Positions 6,672 to 15,800 of a stretch of DNA of 27,537 bases are shown piece after piece. A model generated the notes under the pieces. It saw nothing but the letters and a program-made list of their open reading frames with translations, was not told where the DNA came from and did not search any database. Position 1 is the first letter of the stretch; each line of letters opens with the position of its first letter. Both the position numbers and the translations under genes were made by a program. The DNA is from Parcubacteria group bacterium GW2011_GWA2_47_7. Its GTDB lineage: Bacteria > Patescibacteriota > Minisyncoccia > Phycocordibacterales > UBA6899. Where the stretch lies: the NCBI GenBank assembly GCA_000999395.1, contig LCOM01000012.1:1-27537 (forward strand), read 5' to 3'.

Positions 6672-7262
6672 TTAGATTGGATATTTATCTTTTTCTTTGT
6701 ATAGCGCATCGAGTCGCGCATTCCTTTTTGTTTTTATTCCTCCATAATATTCTCGCAGCCCAATTTCTAGCTTGTCGATCTTGCCTTCTATGAGTGAGCG
6801 CTTTACGTTATCATATCCGGAATGCCGTTTGTTAAAGACTTGAGTGGGATATTTTATTTCGTGACAATTCCTGCAACCGAACAGCTCCTCACCCAGTGGT
6901 AGATAAAGAACCGCGACTCTTCTGAGGCAGGGTGCGCCATTAACAGTAAGTGGGCAAATAAAATAATACCGAAAGCCACCCCATTGTTTTGTAGTCCTCG
7001 TCAGTCTTACTCGACAGTGGATCCTTTTGTGTACATCATCCTGTTCAACAATAATGTACCCCAACTCGATACAGTCCTCATTTGGTTTTTTTTGAATAAC
7101 AACAGAATTTCTTATATCAGCATCACGGGCATAAGACCCAAAAACAAACCCCTCCCAAGTGATTGTCAGAGTTCCTCCCTTCCGCAAAATACCCATCTTT
7201 CGGAGATGCGATATTGCAAGTCTTTTGCTTTGGAACGAGTTTGCCATATTTTGTATTTTCAT
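6672..7262 (-). CDS. Zinc-ribbon protein of unknown function in the mobile element
   Basis: 196 residues. The central part shows RYYFICP, a second cysteine in GAPCLRRVAVLYLP, and then GCRNCHEIKYPTQ, which together form a likely four-cysteine zinc ribbon at about residues 110-145. This pattern (YF.CP...C.RRV..LYLP.....GCR.CH...Y.SQ) is familiar from short proteins on plasmids, phages and integrative elements, but I know of no established function. The N-terminal third, with a basic SKRLAISHLRKMG segment, and the lysine-rich C-terminus suggest nucleic-acid binding. It lies between the primase and recombinase genes, all on the same strand, so a role in replication, excision or regulation is plausible. 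A second possible start is Met6. Confidence 0.7.
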   Translation of the reverse strand: MKIQNMANSFQSKRLAISHLRKMGILRKGGTLTITWEGFVFGSYARDADIRNSVVIQKKPNEDCIELGYIIVEQDDVHKRIHCRVRLTRTTKQWGGFRYYFICPLTVNGAPCLRRVAVLYLPLGEELFGCRNCHEIKYPTQVFNKRHSGYDNVKRSLIEGKIDKLEIGLREYYGGIKTKRNARLDALYKEKDKYPI

Positions 7263-7320
7263 TTGAAAAACAGAGAGACGAGGGGGACTTATGGGGGTTT
7301 TTGCACCTCCAGACCTAAAT

Positions 7321-9630
7321 TTATAAGGAATTGCTTGTAAAAGATAAGATTGGCCTCAAACCATCGTCTTTATCGTCACCATCGTCAAAAAAACCGGGAC
7401 CGTCTTTTTGTGCTGGTTTCTCAGCCTCTTCTTTCTTCAGATGAATGAACCTTTTCCCGCCACCCTTGCTTGTCGAATAGGCAATTCCATCTGCAAGTAA
7501 ATTCACTCGTAAGATATTGAGCTTTTTTGAGAGATGATTCGAGCCTTTTGGCCAGTCTTTGTCCCTAAGCGTATCGACGCCCAATGACGTTTCTGCGATA
7601 GCAACCAAGTGCGACAACAGATCAGAGGCAACGCCATCCCACAATGGATGCCTCTCGACGAATACCCTCAGCGAATTAGCTACGTTATCTTGGCTCATAA
7701 TTTCGTCGTGCTGGTCGCTCAAATTCTTTCTGTATGCCTCCATAAAATCTTCTGAGGTATATCCCATGGCAATGGCGATTGCGGAGCCCCAAACAGCAAA
7801 ATCAGCCATTCTGGGCAGTCGTTCGATGGATATAGTCTGGTGAATTGCCATCGCCTTGCTGAGCAAATCAAGAATCCCGCCTAGTATGCCGGGTAGGTCA
7901 TTCTCAAACTCGTTCAGAATAGTACCCTCCTGCTTTCTCTTATCCTCCGGAATACTTTCCAGTTCGAGTAATATTGCCCTCTCTAATAAATCGGGACGAG
8001 TTGCCACTAAATTTATTCCATTCATCCCAATAATCCTTTTGAAGTTATATATAACTTCTTCATCATTCGAATAAAGCTCCCTTTTCGTGAACCCGCTACC
8101 CGTGATCGCCTTACACAGCAAGTCTGATATTTGCTCTGAAACAAATGACACGTTATCGAAGAACAAAAACCAGTGATGCGAGAGCGCCATTACCAACTCC
8201 TCATTATTCTTTGGAAACGTAGTGACTTCAATTGCTGATGGATCAATCGTTTTTCTCAAAAGCTTTGAGAGCATTGATTTTGCCGATCCTTGCGGGCCAA
8301 AAATAATCGGCATTACGTGAGCAATGTCTGGGATAAAACACGAAACAACAAAAACAAGTAGGAGTAACTGCTGTTGCTCGTTTTTAATATTAACGAACTT
8401 TAGCAACTGTCGAATATCACCTCCACTCACCGGAACAACCTGCATTTTTTGATGTTTGTATCTTCGAAAAAGTATTGGGGGGCGGGAAACAACTTCCCAT
8501 CCTTGTTTATTTATTCTGATTGCATCCCACTTTTCGCCAGATAAGTCGTACCAAAGCTCTCCATCGTGCCAAGCAACGCGATTATGAAGAGCATGTTCTT
8601 TGCCGTTAAAACAAGCCCGTGCCTGAAAGATACTTAGCGCACCCTTAATTGACTCCGTATTGGCGGTTTTCCCATGAGCATCCCAATATTTCATGCTGAG
8701 CAATGTTTCGAGCTTATTGCTTTTGCATGGCCACAACTCATGGTGTCCATTGATCTCAATTTTTATATACGGATCGTTATTTTGATCATGAAATAACTCA
8801 AACCCTTCGTTCTGCTCAAGCAGTCCAACAACCAGATCGGAGGACCTTTCTCGATTATCTTTTTTGTCAGTACGATTGCGAGAAAATTCTTTTTTCTTTA
8901 AACTCTCCCATGTTGTGAGCAATTCTTTGTCAGGTGTTGGAGGAACAAGGTGCGATAAGTTCCACTCTCTTATCGCAGGAAGAGCCGTATCCCACAACTC
9001 AGGAGATAGATCGTGTAGATACTTTCCCATAAACTTCGTGAGGGTGAAATTTCGAGTGCCCTCCTTAACGTCAGATTCAGAAAATGCCTTCCAGTCTGTC
9101 TTTGCTTTGCCTACTTTCGCCTTATTCAAGAGCCAGTCTGGCGTGTCCGCCAATTCAGTCACATCAAAGGGGATACTCCATTCGTATGTTTTTCCTGAGG
9201 CGTGAACGGACGGAGGCAATACGACATACCCTCCATCTGCCTTTAGATCAATCCCTGCACCGAACAGAACGCCGTTTGTGCTTTCAACATATCCACCCGG
9301 ATGTTTAAAGAAAAAATGCTCACCGCCACCACCCGTCTTCGATGACACTGTGGGTGAAATTGGGAACTCAAAGTTTTTTGAAGTCCGATCGTGCTTTTTG
9401 TCGAAATCCAAACAAATAACACCGGATATTTTCCCAGTAACGAGTCCGATATTCACCCCACTCTTACTAAACCATTTCCGTATGTCCTTCCTTGTCGCCC
9501 TTTCTGACTGATAACGTTTCCATGCCATTAGTGGCTTTTTATCTTTCCCAACGGGGATAATAGATAATCCCTGTTCACAATAGATTAGAGCAGCCTCAAG
9601 CACTTCATTTATATTTACATTTTCCTTCAT
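7321..9630 (-). CDS. Bifunctional primase-polymerase with SF3-like helicase domain
   Basis: 769 residues. The N-terminal prim-pol (archaeo-eukaryotic primase) domain covers about residues 8-170: metal-binding DxD at 75-77 in VICLDFD, SKTGGGGEH at 97-105, and GIDLKADGGYVVLPPSVHAS at 126-145. The C-terminal AAA-type ATPase has Walker A GPQGSAKS at 445-452, Walker B WFLFFDN ending at 493, and a sensor-like GMNGIN. Such proteins prime and unwind DNA when plasmids, phages and integrative elements replicate. The tail is acidic (DDGDDKDDG) as in many replication proteins. The start ATG at 9630 precedes a run matching the family N-terminus. It marks the element as able, at least formerly, to replicate itself. 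Confidence 0.93.
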   Translation of the reverse strand: MKENVNINEVLEAALIYCEQGLSIIPVGKDKKPLMAWKRYQSERATRKDIRKWFSKSGVNIGLVTGKISGVICLDFDKKHDRTSKNFEFPISPTVSSKTGGGGEHFFFKHPGGYVESTNGVLFGAGIDLKADGGYVVLPPSVHASGKTYEWSIPFDVTELADTPDWLLNKAKVGKAKTDWKAFSESDVKEGTRNFTLTKFMGKYLHDLSPELWDTALPAIREWNLSHLVPPTPDKELLTTWESLKKKEFSRNRTDKKDNRERSSDLVVGLLEQNEGFELFHDQNNDPYIKIEINGHHELWPCKSNKLETLLSMKYWDAHGKTANTESIKGALSIFQARACFNGKEHALHNRVAWHDGELWYDLSGEKWDAIRINKQGWEVVSRPPILFRRYKHQKMQVVPVSGGDIRQLLKFVNIKNEQQQLLLLVFVVSCFIPDIAHVMPIIFGPQGSAKSMLSKLLRKTIDPSAIEVTTFPKNNEELVMALSHHWFLFFDNVSFVSEQISDLLCKAITGSGFTKRELYSNDEEVIYNFKRIIGMNGINLVATRPDLLERAILLELESIPEDKRKQEGTILNEFENDLPGILGGILDLLSKAMAIHQTISIERLPRMADFAVWGSAIAIAMGYTSEDFMEAYRKNLSDQHDEIMSQDNVANSLRVFVERHPLWDGVASDLLSHLVAIAETSLGVDTLRDKDWPKGSNHLSKKLNILRVNLLADGIAYSTSKGGGKRFIHLKKEEAEKPAQKDGPGFFDDGDDKDDGLRPILSFTSNSL

Positions 9631-9640
9631 AATTTTACAT

Positions 9641-9775
9641 TTATTTTTTTTCTAATTTCCACTTCTCAAATACGATTTCTGCAAGCTTTCGAAATGCATC
9701 ACGAATTTCCTCCACCTCCTTGTCGGAAAGTGAGTCGTCGTCCAGCAGTTCCTTTGTACGCTCAAGTGAAAGCAT
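9641..9775 (-). CDS. 44-residue acidic protein upstream of the primase
   Basis: Starts at ATG 9775 with GGAG just upstream on the minus strand and ends at TAA 9641-9643, ten bases before the primase start. The sequence opens MLSLERTKELLDDDSLSDKE and continues VEEIRDAFRKLAEIVFEKW before a lysine-rich end. It is predicted entirely helical with an acidic, heptad-like middle. Codon pattern, the ribosome site and tight coupling to the primase argue for a real gene. I do not recognise a named family; small proteins of this type beside integrase or replication genes are often regulators or excision factors, which is only a suggestion. Confidence 0.6.
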   Translation of the reverse strand: MLSLERTKELLDDDSLSDKEVEEIRDAFRKLAEIVFEKWKLEKK

Positions 9776-9833
9776 TACTCCAAGAATATATTTTTTGCCA
9801 GCATGACTTCTAGTTGTCGCTCTGAGCGGTCAT

Positions 9834-9864
9834 AAAAAAATAGCCCATATTTGAGGGGCTATTT
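9834..9864 (-). terminator. Rho-independent terminator after the winged-helix-like gene
   Basis: A nine-base stem (9838-9846 with 9856-9864; AATAGCCC against GGGCTATT) is followed on the minus strand by seven T (9834-9840). It separates the gene at 9901-10557 from the 44-residue gene and primase. Confidence 0.8.
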
Positions 9865-9900
9865 GGGGAGAGACTTTTCATTACTAACAGCAACAAAGCA

Positions 9901-10557
9901 TCACTTCCCTTTCAATTTGAACTTTTCACGATTTATAGAGTATCCCTTCGTTTTAAGTCGAATTATTAAATCTGAGTCTAAAAGAAGTTTGGTGCGTATT
10001 AATCGATTGAAATCTGAAATGGCGTGGCTAATGATTACATAATCTCTCTTAAGTTCTTTTTGAAGCTGTGCAGCACTTACTCCATCCGTATCCCGGATAC
10101 ATTTAAACGCATCTAATCTGATACTTTTATTCTTGATTTCATACCGAGGGTTTCTTGTTTCTTTATTACAATAAAAGCCGAAACGATCTTCGTAGTAGAG
10201 AATAGTCACACCGCCCGTTTCGTCTGTTCGCATGCTAAGCTTTTTGTACGCAACCTTAAAGTTTTCATCCAAGATAATCTCGAAAAGGTGTGGTACGTAG
10301 TTGGGACCTTCAAGGGGGTCACCGTCCACATGCCTATGAGTGGTTTTAATAACCCCCTCCTTATTCAAATATGCTTGAGCTATATTAAATGCCTCATAGG
10401 CAAGACCAATACGCTCAAGATCCCTGTCGGTTACAACCACCAATATGTCCTTGGTCTTGCCTACATATTCAGCATAGTCATGAGTTACCAATGCATGGTT
10501 TAAAAACTCCAAGACAGTTTGGATTTCTGCATCAAAAGTTTTAGATCCTGTGGTCAT
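9901..10557 (-). CDS. Unknown protein with a winged-helix-like C-terminus
   Basis: 218 residues, family not recognised. The first 140 residues mix alpha and beta (KDILVVVTDRDLERIGLAYE, then GGVTILYYEDRFGFYCNKET). From about residue 145, SIRLDAFKCIRDTDGVSAAQ then LQKELKRDYVIISHAISDFN reads as a helix-turn-helix, and LIIRLKTKGYSINREKFKL matches the winged-helix hairpin and end seen in response-regulator-like DNA-binding domains (GKGY.LN...F). A DNA-binding regulator of the element is therefore likely. It is transcribed divergently from the RNA leader and membrane gene set at 10.6 kb, so it may control that region. A TATAAT on the minus strand (10581-10586) can serve as its -10. Its own terminator follows. 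Confidence 0.7.
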   Translation of the reverse strand: MTTGSKTFDAEIQTVLEFLNHALVTHDYAEYVGKTKDILVVVTDRDLERIGLAYEAFNIAQAYLNKEGVIKTTHRHVDGDPLEGPNYVPHLFEIILDENFKVAYKKLSMRTDETGGVTILYYEDRFGFYCNKETRNPRYEIKNKSIRLDAFKCIRDTDGVSAAQLQKELKRDYVIISHAISDFNRLIRTKLLLDSDLIIRLKTKGYSINREKFKLKGK

Positions 10558-10580
10558 GGCGAATTAGTGGTGTTTATGGC

Positions 10581-10586
10581 ATTATA
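10581..10586 (-). promoter_or_regulatory. -10 element for the winged-helix-like gene
   Basis: TATAAT on the minus strand, about 24 bases before the ATG. No convincing -35 is seen. The overlapping TATATT on the plus strand could be a -10 for the divergent RNA leader. Confidence 0.35.
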
Positions 10587-10620
10587 TTAACACAACTAAA
10601 TAAGCAAGAAGTAGCCTAAA

Positions 10621-10763
10621 CCACTGAGTAATCAGTGGCATGGTGAAAAGTCCGGTAAAGATCAACAAACCCATCATATGGGGCTGTCTTTACCGGCCCG
10701 TCGGGAAACTGACGTGGAGGGCGAGAGCCCTCACCCATGTGGTGGGCTTTTTGCTGCCACATG
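10621..10763 (+). ncRNA. Candidate structured RNA / riboswitch-like leader of the membrane gene set
   Basis: Stems in order: CCACTGA (10621-10627) with TCAGTGG (10632-10638); a closing helix CATGGTG (10639-10645) with CA-c-CCATG (10732-10739); inside it a ten-base stem CCGGTAAAGA (10652-10661) with TCTTTACCGG (10687-10696), topped by CCCAT-CAT-ATGGG; CGTC-GACG around GGGAAACT (10699-10714); and GAGGGC-GAGA-GCCCTC (10717-10732). The 3' strand of the closing helix can instead pair downstream: CATGTGG (10736-10742) with CCACATG (10757-10763), enclosing TGGGCTTTTT. This gives a multi-branched domain plus a competing hairpin just ahead of the ATG at 10786, as expected of a cis-regulatory switch. 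I could not match it to a known riboswitch class. Confidence 0.6.
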
Positions 10764-10785
10764 AGCAGGTGTGGTGGTGAAGAAT

Positions 10786-11166
10786 ATGACGGAAAAAGAA
10801 ATATACAAATACATACTTATTTTTATACTTTTGATTGGCGGGTCTGCTGTCCTCCCGTCAGCGATGAATTATTTAATTAAGACATCAGGACCAATGACGA
10901 TCTTGATTCTTCTTTTGTGTCTTCTCTTAGTCATAGCAGGAAAACAACTCGTCGGGTGGTATAAAAATGAGAAAAAAGAAGGATGGGCAAAAAGAGATAT
11001 TCTTAAGCACTTCATTCAAGCTATCTACTGGGTATTTTTGCTTGTGGGACTAGGACTTCCTCCGGTCATGGCTTATGAATACTTTCCAAAATCGCTTATT
11101 GCTCAACTGCTGGGTGGGCTAATATATTTAGCTATGGCGTTTTTTTTGATAAAAAAATATGGATAA
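10786..11166 (+). CDS. Small membrane protein, four predicted helices
   Basis: 126 residues from ATG 10786, the first codon after GGTGAAGAAT; a longer GTG start at 10771 is possible but would begin at the end of the leader RNA. Hydrophobic segments lie at about residues 8-27, 37-55, 76-98 and 105-121, with a basic loop WYKNEKKEGWAKRD between the second and third. No family recognised. Its last eight bases overlap the next gene (ATGGATAA), so the two are translationally coupled. It is the first gene behind the structured leader and so the most likely direct target of any control there. Confidence 0.7.
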   Translation: MTEKEIYKYILIFILLIGGSAVLPSAMNYLIKTSGPMTILILLLCLLLVIAGKQLVGWYKNEKKEGWAKRDILKHFIQAIYWVFLLVGLGLPPVMAYEYFPKSLIAQLLGGLIYLAMAFFLIKKYG

Positions 11167-11710
11167 AAGCGATAATAACAGGGTCATGTTCAACTTATAC
11201 AAGGGCCGAATTAACCGCATCCAGTATTTAGCTGGCTATGCCTCAACCTTGCTGCTTGGTGTTGGAAGCCTGTTTTTGTGGTGGCTAACTGGTAACTATT
11301 TTGGCTCGAAACATGCAACACTCCTAGTCGGTATCCCGTTTACGCTCTGGCTTGTTATAATACTCATTTTATTTTTCTACATCATCATTTCACTGGATGT
11401 TAGACGCCTGCATGATCTAGGCCGTTCGTGGGTCTCAATATTTTTAATTTTCATTCTTGGACCGTTGTTTGTTATATATCTTGCATCAACCAGGGGTGAT
11501 CGAACGGCAAACATTTATGGTGATATCCCATCAGGTGACATCAAGGATGTGATTCCAACTATTCTGGGAAAAATTGGTGTAAGTAAAAGTACCGTTCAAA
11601 AAAGTGACCTAGTGTCTACTTCCAATAACATCTCGCCATCAAAAATTTTCAACATAATTATGAGCATCGGCATTGTTACCATGATTATAGTAATATATTC
11701 GCTGCTGTAA
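11159..11710 (+). CDS. DUF805 family membrane protein
   Basis: 183 residues. The N-terminus has the DUF805 opening FNLYKGRINRIQYLAGY, then three hydrophobic stretches at about 25-45, 55-80 and 95-115. The diagnostic SLDVRRLHDLGRSWVSIF lies between the second and third, and GDRTANIYGDIP marks the usual end of the domain. A linker and a further helix at about 162-181 extend it beyond the typical 120-residue form. DUF805 proteins are inner-membrane proteins of unknown biochemical role, common on mobile elements. It overlaps the preceding gene by eight bases, and another gene begins ten bases after it, indicating an operon. Confidence 0.85.
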   Translation: MDKSDNNRVMFNLYKGRINRIQYLAGYASTLLLGVGSLFLWWLTGNYFGSKHATLLVGIPFTLWLVIILILFFYIIISLDVRRLHDLGRSWVSIFLIFILGPLFVIYLASTRGDRTANIYGDIPSGDIKDVIPTILGKIGVSKSTVQKSDLVSTSNNISPSKIFNIIMSIGIVTMIIVIYSLL

Positions 11711-11720
11711 CTAATTAATC

Positions 11721-12020
11721 ATGCCTATAGACCAAGAAGTCATTGATTCGGTTAAAAATGATGAAGGCAACATTCTCACCTTCGCGTTACTTGATGCTTT
11801 ACGCAAACTTAAGCCGGAAGAACCGCTTCAGTATATTGAGGAAATACTGAGAACTGATCCTGGCATATCCTCTTCCGAAGAGCGGGTCAAAATGTCAGCA
11901 ATAGACATGCTGGAAATATACCAAGGCAAGAAGAAGCATATTTACTGCACCGACCCATATAAAAGAGCATATGGAGATAAATGGCACGAAAAAATGTTCG
12001 AAGACATGGAGAGCAACTAA
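11721..12020 (+). CDS. Soluble 99-residue protein of unknown function
   Basis: No transmembrane segment. The N-terminal half is acidic and helical (VIDSVKNDEGNILTFALLDA, then LRKLKPEEPLQYIEEILRTD), resembling a short helical-repeat fold. The C-terminal half has IYQGKKKHIYCTDPYKRAYG and a final EKMFEDMES. I do not recognise it. It begins ten bases after the DUF805 stop and appears to be the last gene of the set controlled from about 10.6 kb. The 107 bases after it hold no obvious terminator before the convergent gene end at 12128. Confidence 0.6.
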   Translation: MPIDQEVIDSVKNDEGNILTFALLDALRKLKPEEPLQYIEEILRTDPGISSSEERVKMSAIDMLEIYQGKKKHIYCTDPYKRAYGDKWHEKMFEDMESN

Positions 12021-12127
12021 CCGAAAGGCTCTAAGTAATATTCCCAACATTCCGAACCTTACCCCACACTAAGCAGAATCAACTTATCGGAAAAAAGTGT
12101 GAATGGCAGAATGTTAATTTAAGCACT

Positions 12128-12733
12128 CTAATCCTTTTTCTTCTTTGGTTTTCCATCAAGCCCAAACGTGTGTCCCTCTGGGGCCATGTTTCCAAACTTA
12201 TCAAAGTCCCATCGATCTCGTGCTCTAACCGCCTCAAGTTCGGCCTCTGCATCTTTGCCAACGGCAGCAGCAAATGCGTCCTCTATCGCAAATGCTTTTC
12301 GTGATGCGAGAATATGCTTTTCGCGATATGATTCTGACTTAGCGTTATCCTTCTCATCGTAAAACTCCATAGAAAGATAATTGTAGGTGCTACGATCTTC
12401 TATTGCCCCCATATAATCTGTCCAGTCATTCCGCAGTTTTTGTGTCATTTCATCATTGTATCGATTTGCACCAGCAAGCTTATTGTACCAAGTAAGCATG
12501 AGCTTACTATAAACGTATGCCTCAAATCCACCGATGGCGTCAGGAAAATCAACTTCATCGCGCAATTTTGTTTCAAATTTATTTTGGATGTTGAAGACTA
12601 CCTCCTCACTTATTTGTGATGTCTTCGGTTCTTCCACTTCAACGGTCGTGTTAGTGTTGCCTGAGTTTTTTTCTGAGCGCCTTGCAAGCCACCACACGAC
12701 GACGATAATCACTACTATCCAAAAGAATGTCAT
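12128..12733 (-). CDS. Membrane-anchored protein downstream of the AAA-subtilase
   Basis: 201 residues. One N-terminal membrane helix (residues 2-17, FFWIVVIIVVVWWLA), a Ser/Asn/Thr-rich linker to about residue 45, then a mainly helical soluble domain (FETKLRDEVDFPDAIGGFEA and VRARDRWDFDKFGNM) and a lysine-rich tail. There is no signal-peptidase motif, so it is probably held with the domain in the cytoplasm. No family recognised. It follows the AAA-subtilase gene by 92 bases on the same strand, so it may belong to that module, for example as a substrate or partner at the membrane. That role is only inference from position. Confidence 0.65.
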   Translation of the reverse strand: MTFFWIVVIIVVVWWLARRSEKNSGNTNTTVEVEEPKTSQISEEVVFNIQNKFETKLRDEVDFPDAIGGFEAYVYSKLMLTWYNKLAGANRYNDEMTQKLRNDWTDYMGAIEDRSTYNYLSMEFYDEKDNAKSESYREKHILASRKAFAIEDAFAAAVGKDAEAELEAVRARDRWDFDKFGNMAPEGHTFGLDGKPKKKKD

Positions 12734-12825
12734 ATTGATTCATTCAATTTATCATAAGTTTGTGAGCGGGAAAAGCATTGATACCTCTTTTCATGTGGAC
12801 TGAGGGTGACTGAGACAATTCTGTT

Positions 12826-15800
12826 TTATTTTTTCTGCCTCATGGAAGCAGAAGTTTGAACTTGTACTTCCACGGGGAGAGTGAGTTTGATTGGCACGAG
12901 CGCTGGAAATGCATTCACTACACGACTGTATAAATCTATGCTCGCCTTGGGTGTTTCGACAGTAAGAACAAGGGCGTATTTAACTTTCTTCACAATGTTG
13001 CGTGTGCCACGTCGCAGCGCGTGGATGTGAAATATGGGGTCTTTAACTCCTCTAGAAAACTTACGCAGAACTCGGTTGTCCACGCTATCCCATTTTAAAT
13101 CGGAACGAAGCTCTCCTTCAGTTGCATACGGGGTTGGGCCTGATTCGCTTATCGGAAAATTGTCCTGTTTCCACCCAGTTGCTCTAAGCGCTTTAATCAT
13201 CGCAAGCTGAATAGAGGTGTCAACACCCATAACCTTACCCTCATCGTTCTTGAAATTATATTTATGCGAGTTTGGGTAAAATGCCGTCACCACAGAAGAT
13301 GAAGTGTAGTCATCAGGACTATGCGCATCTACTTCAGTCAAAACAGCTACTGTCCACCTGATGGTGGCCTTGCCTTCCTGTATTTCGTTAATCCACGGAA
13401 TTTTAAATTCAGCATATTTACCAGACAAAAGTTCACCTTGATATAAAAGGGTGTAGGTTTTGTCTTCACATGAGACAATTTCATCAATACTTTCCGGAAG
13501 TAGGCCGTGTCCCATTTCAATGGAGTGTTGCCCGGCCTCATGCTTAATGGCAGAATGGAGCAACATTGCTCGTGCCGTTAATGCATCTATGGCACCATTA
13601 CTTTTGCCAATCAGCATTGCACCATATTGGGCAACAACGGGGCTAGCAAAACTAGTGCCTCCACTTAGAATTTTTTCTCCTGCGGTAGATCCTATGAGGT
13701 GAACTGGAGTTTGGTCACATCCCCCAAATGCAACAATATCAGGTTTTAATTTGTTGCCTTCACGACCTGGGCCAAAGCAACTATACGGCGCTCGTAATAC
13801 TTTTCCTTTCCTCTGGGTGTATGCTCCTACCCCCAAGCCGTTAACCATATCTGAGGGTGCTTGTATGCGACCGTATTCTTCTCCTAACTCACCGGAATTA
13901 CCAACTGCATTACAAAACAAGACGCCGTGTTTTGCAGCAAGCGTATCGCAAGAGTATGTAAATCTGCTTATGGCATCGTCAAGTATCGGTCCGTCGGGGC
14001 CAACGCTTAAGTTGTACACCTTGATGCTCTTGTTTTGGGGCACAATAGACTCGATCGCATCAATAGCGGCATACAGATCAGGGTCAGAGTGACTGTCATC
14101 AGCAAGGACCCTAAAACTTTTCACATAAACATCGGGTCGAGGAAGTTGACTAGCGTTTGGATACTGATTTAGTGGCCCATATAAAATTGCCCCCGCAACT
14201 TTTGTTCCATGATCAACGAACTCAGCAAGTGGGACACCTCGTACTCCATCAGTATTATCAACATAGCCCTTTAAATATGGATTACTCGTGTCAACTCCGC
14301 CATCAAACATCCCAACCACAATCTTTGACTTACCTACAAAGGAGGGAGGCGTTGGACCGCCGTTTACACTACTGCCCCGAACTATCGGCAAGTTGCGAAA
14401 TTGTAGTGTGTGCAATGTCCTTAATGGATTGTACCCCTCCAGCGCCTTCAGAAGCTTTCTGTTTCCCCAAAGACTTGCAAACGTAATGCCGGTTTCATAT
14501 TGTCTTACATTTAAGTCGCTTATATCGACTCCATTTTCTTTAAGAAGATGAGAAAATTGCTTAATTAGTCGTGCGTTATCTATTCCAAACGGGTGTAGCA
14601 CTACCTCAATTCTCCCATCCTTCCAGTCATTCGCGACTCCAAGAATCTGCTCGGTAGGGGTGAGAATATCGATGTTAGAAATTTTTCTAACATCCATGAC
14701 AAAGTTTTTAGGTAGCAGTGACTCTTTGGCGCTCAGCCTTCTTTCCAATGCAGAAAGGCTTTGATCTGTGACGCGCATAAAAATGAGCTTTGCAAGTTCC
14801 TCGTTCCCCTTACTTTTTTTGTGATAAGCACGAGAGCCAACATCCCTAATTGCATCCTTGTCTGGTTTTAAATTAAAAATTGAGCTCGGATAATATGACT
14901 TGGCCGAAAACTCTGGGGCCATCCTTACGCAAACGACATACTCATTCGGCAAACGATAATTTAGTGGGAGCTCCTTGATTGTTTCTCTTGCGTGCTGAAT
15001 TCCAGAAAGTAAATTTTTACTTGCTACCTCAAAGGAGGTGTGGGGCTCCGTCATGGCAGCAAGTTCACGGACCGTAATCAAATTTCCAAGTGCCTTCTTT
15101 GCGATAAAACAGAAGTTTCCTCTTATTTTTTTGTCGCTTGAAAACATTTCGAACTCCTTAAATGTGGCCTCAAGAGGAGTTTCTTCTTTCAAGACGACCC
15201 TTCGTTTAATCCTTGAAGCTATCTTGCATATGTCTGCCGAACTTTTCCCTTCAAGCATTTCAGCAATAACGACGAAGATTTTTCCATCAATTCCCGTCTC
15301 TGCAAAAAAATCACCCAACTCCTGCTTGAGCAAAAGAACTCGCTCGTTCACTTCGGGGAGTTGCAGTTCCAGGACATTGTCAAATCGACGCCAAATTGCG
15401 CGATCGAGCAACTCTGGGTGATTACTTGTCGCGATTACTACCGATGTAATTGGCCATTCTTCAAGTTCCATCAGCAAAACATTAACAACACGTTTAATTT
15501 CTCCCAAGTCGGTGACATCATCTCGACGTTTTGCAATTGCATCAAACTCATCAAGCAAAAGCACGGAATGGGTTTCCTTTGCAAATTCCAAGACTTTTTT
15601 TAGATTATGCCCCGTTTTTCCCAACAGGCTGGATATGCTTGCGGAAAGATCTAAGACAACAAGATTCTTATCTAACATGGATGCAATATGTTTTGCCAAC
15701 ATGGTTTTTCCTGTACCAGGGCTTCCCGTTAAAAGTATACTACTTGAAGGCTTGATATTTCTATTCAATAAAACTTGAATATTTTTTCGCTCGTCCAAGA

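Noticed and set aside
10621..10763. Retron, IscB/TnpB guide RNA or hammerhead ribozyme as explanation of the structured leader
   Set aside because: There is no reverse transcriptase, IscB or TnpB gene in the element, and the conserved hammerhead core (CTGATGA with a matching GAAA) is not present in the right arrangement.
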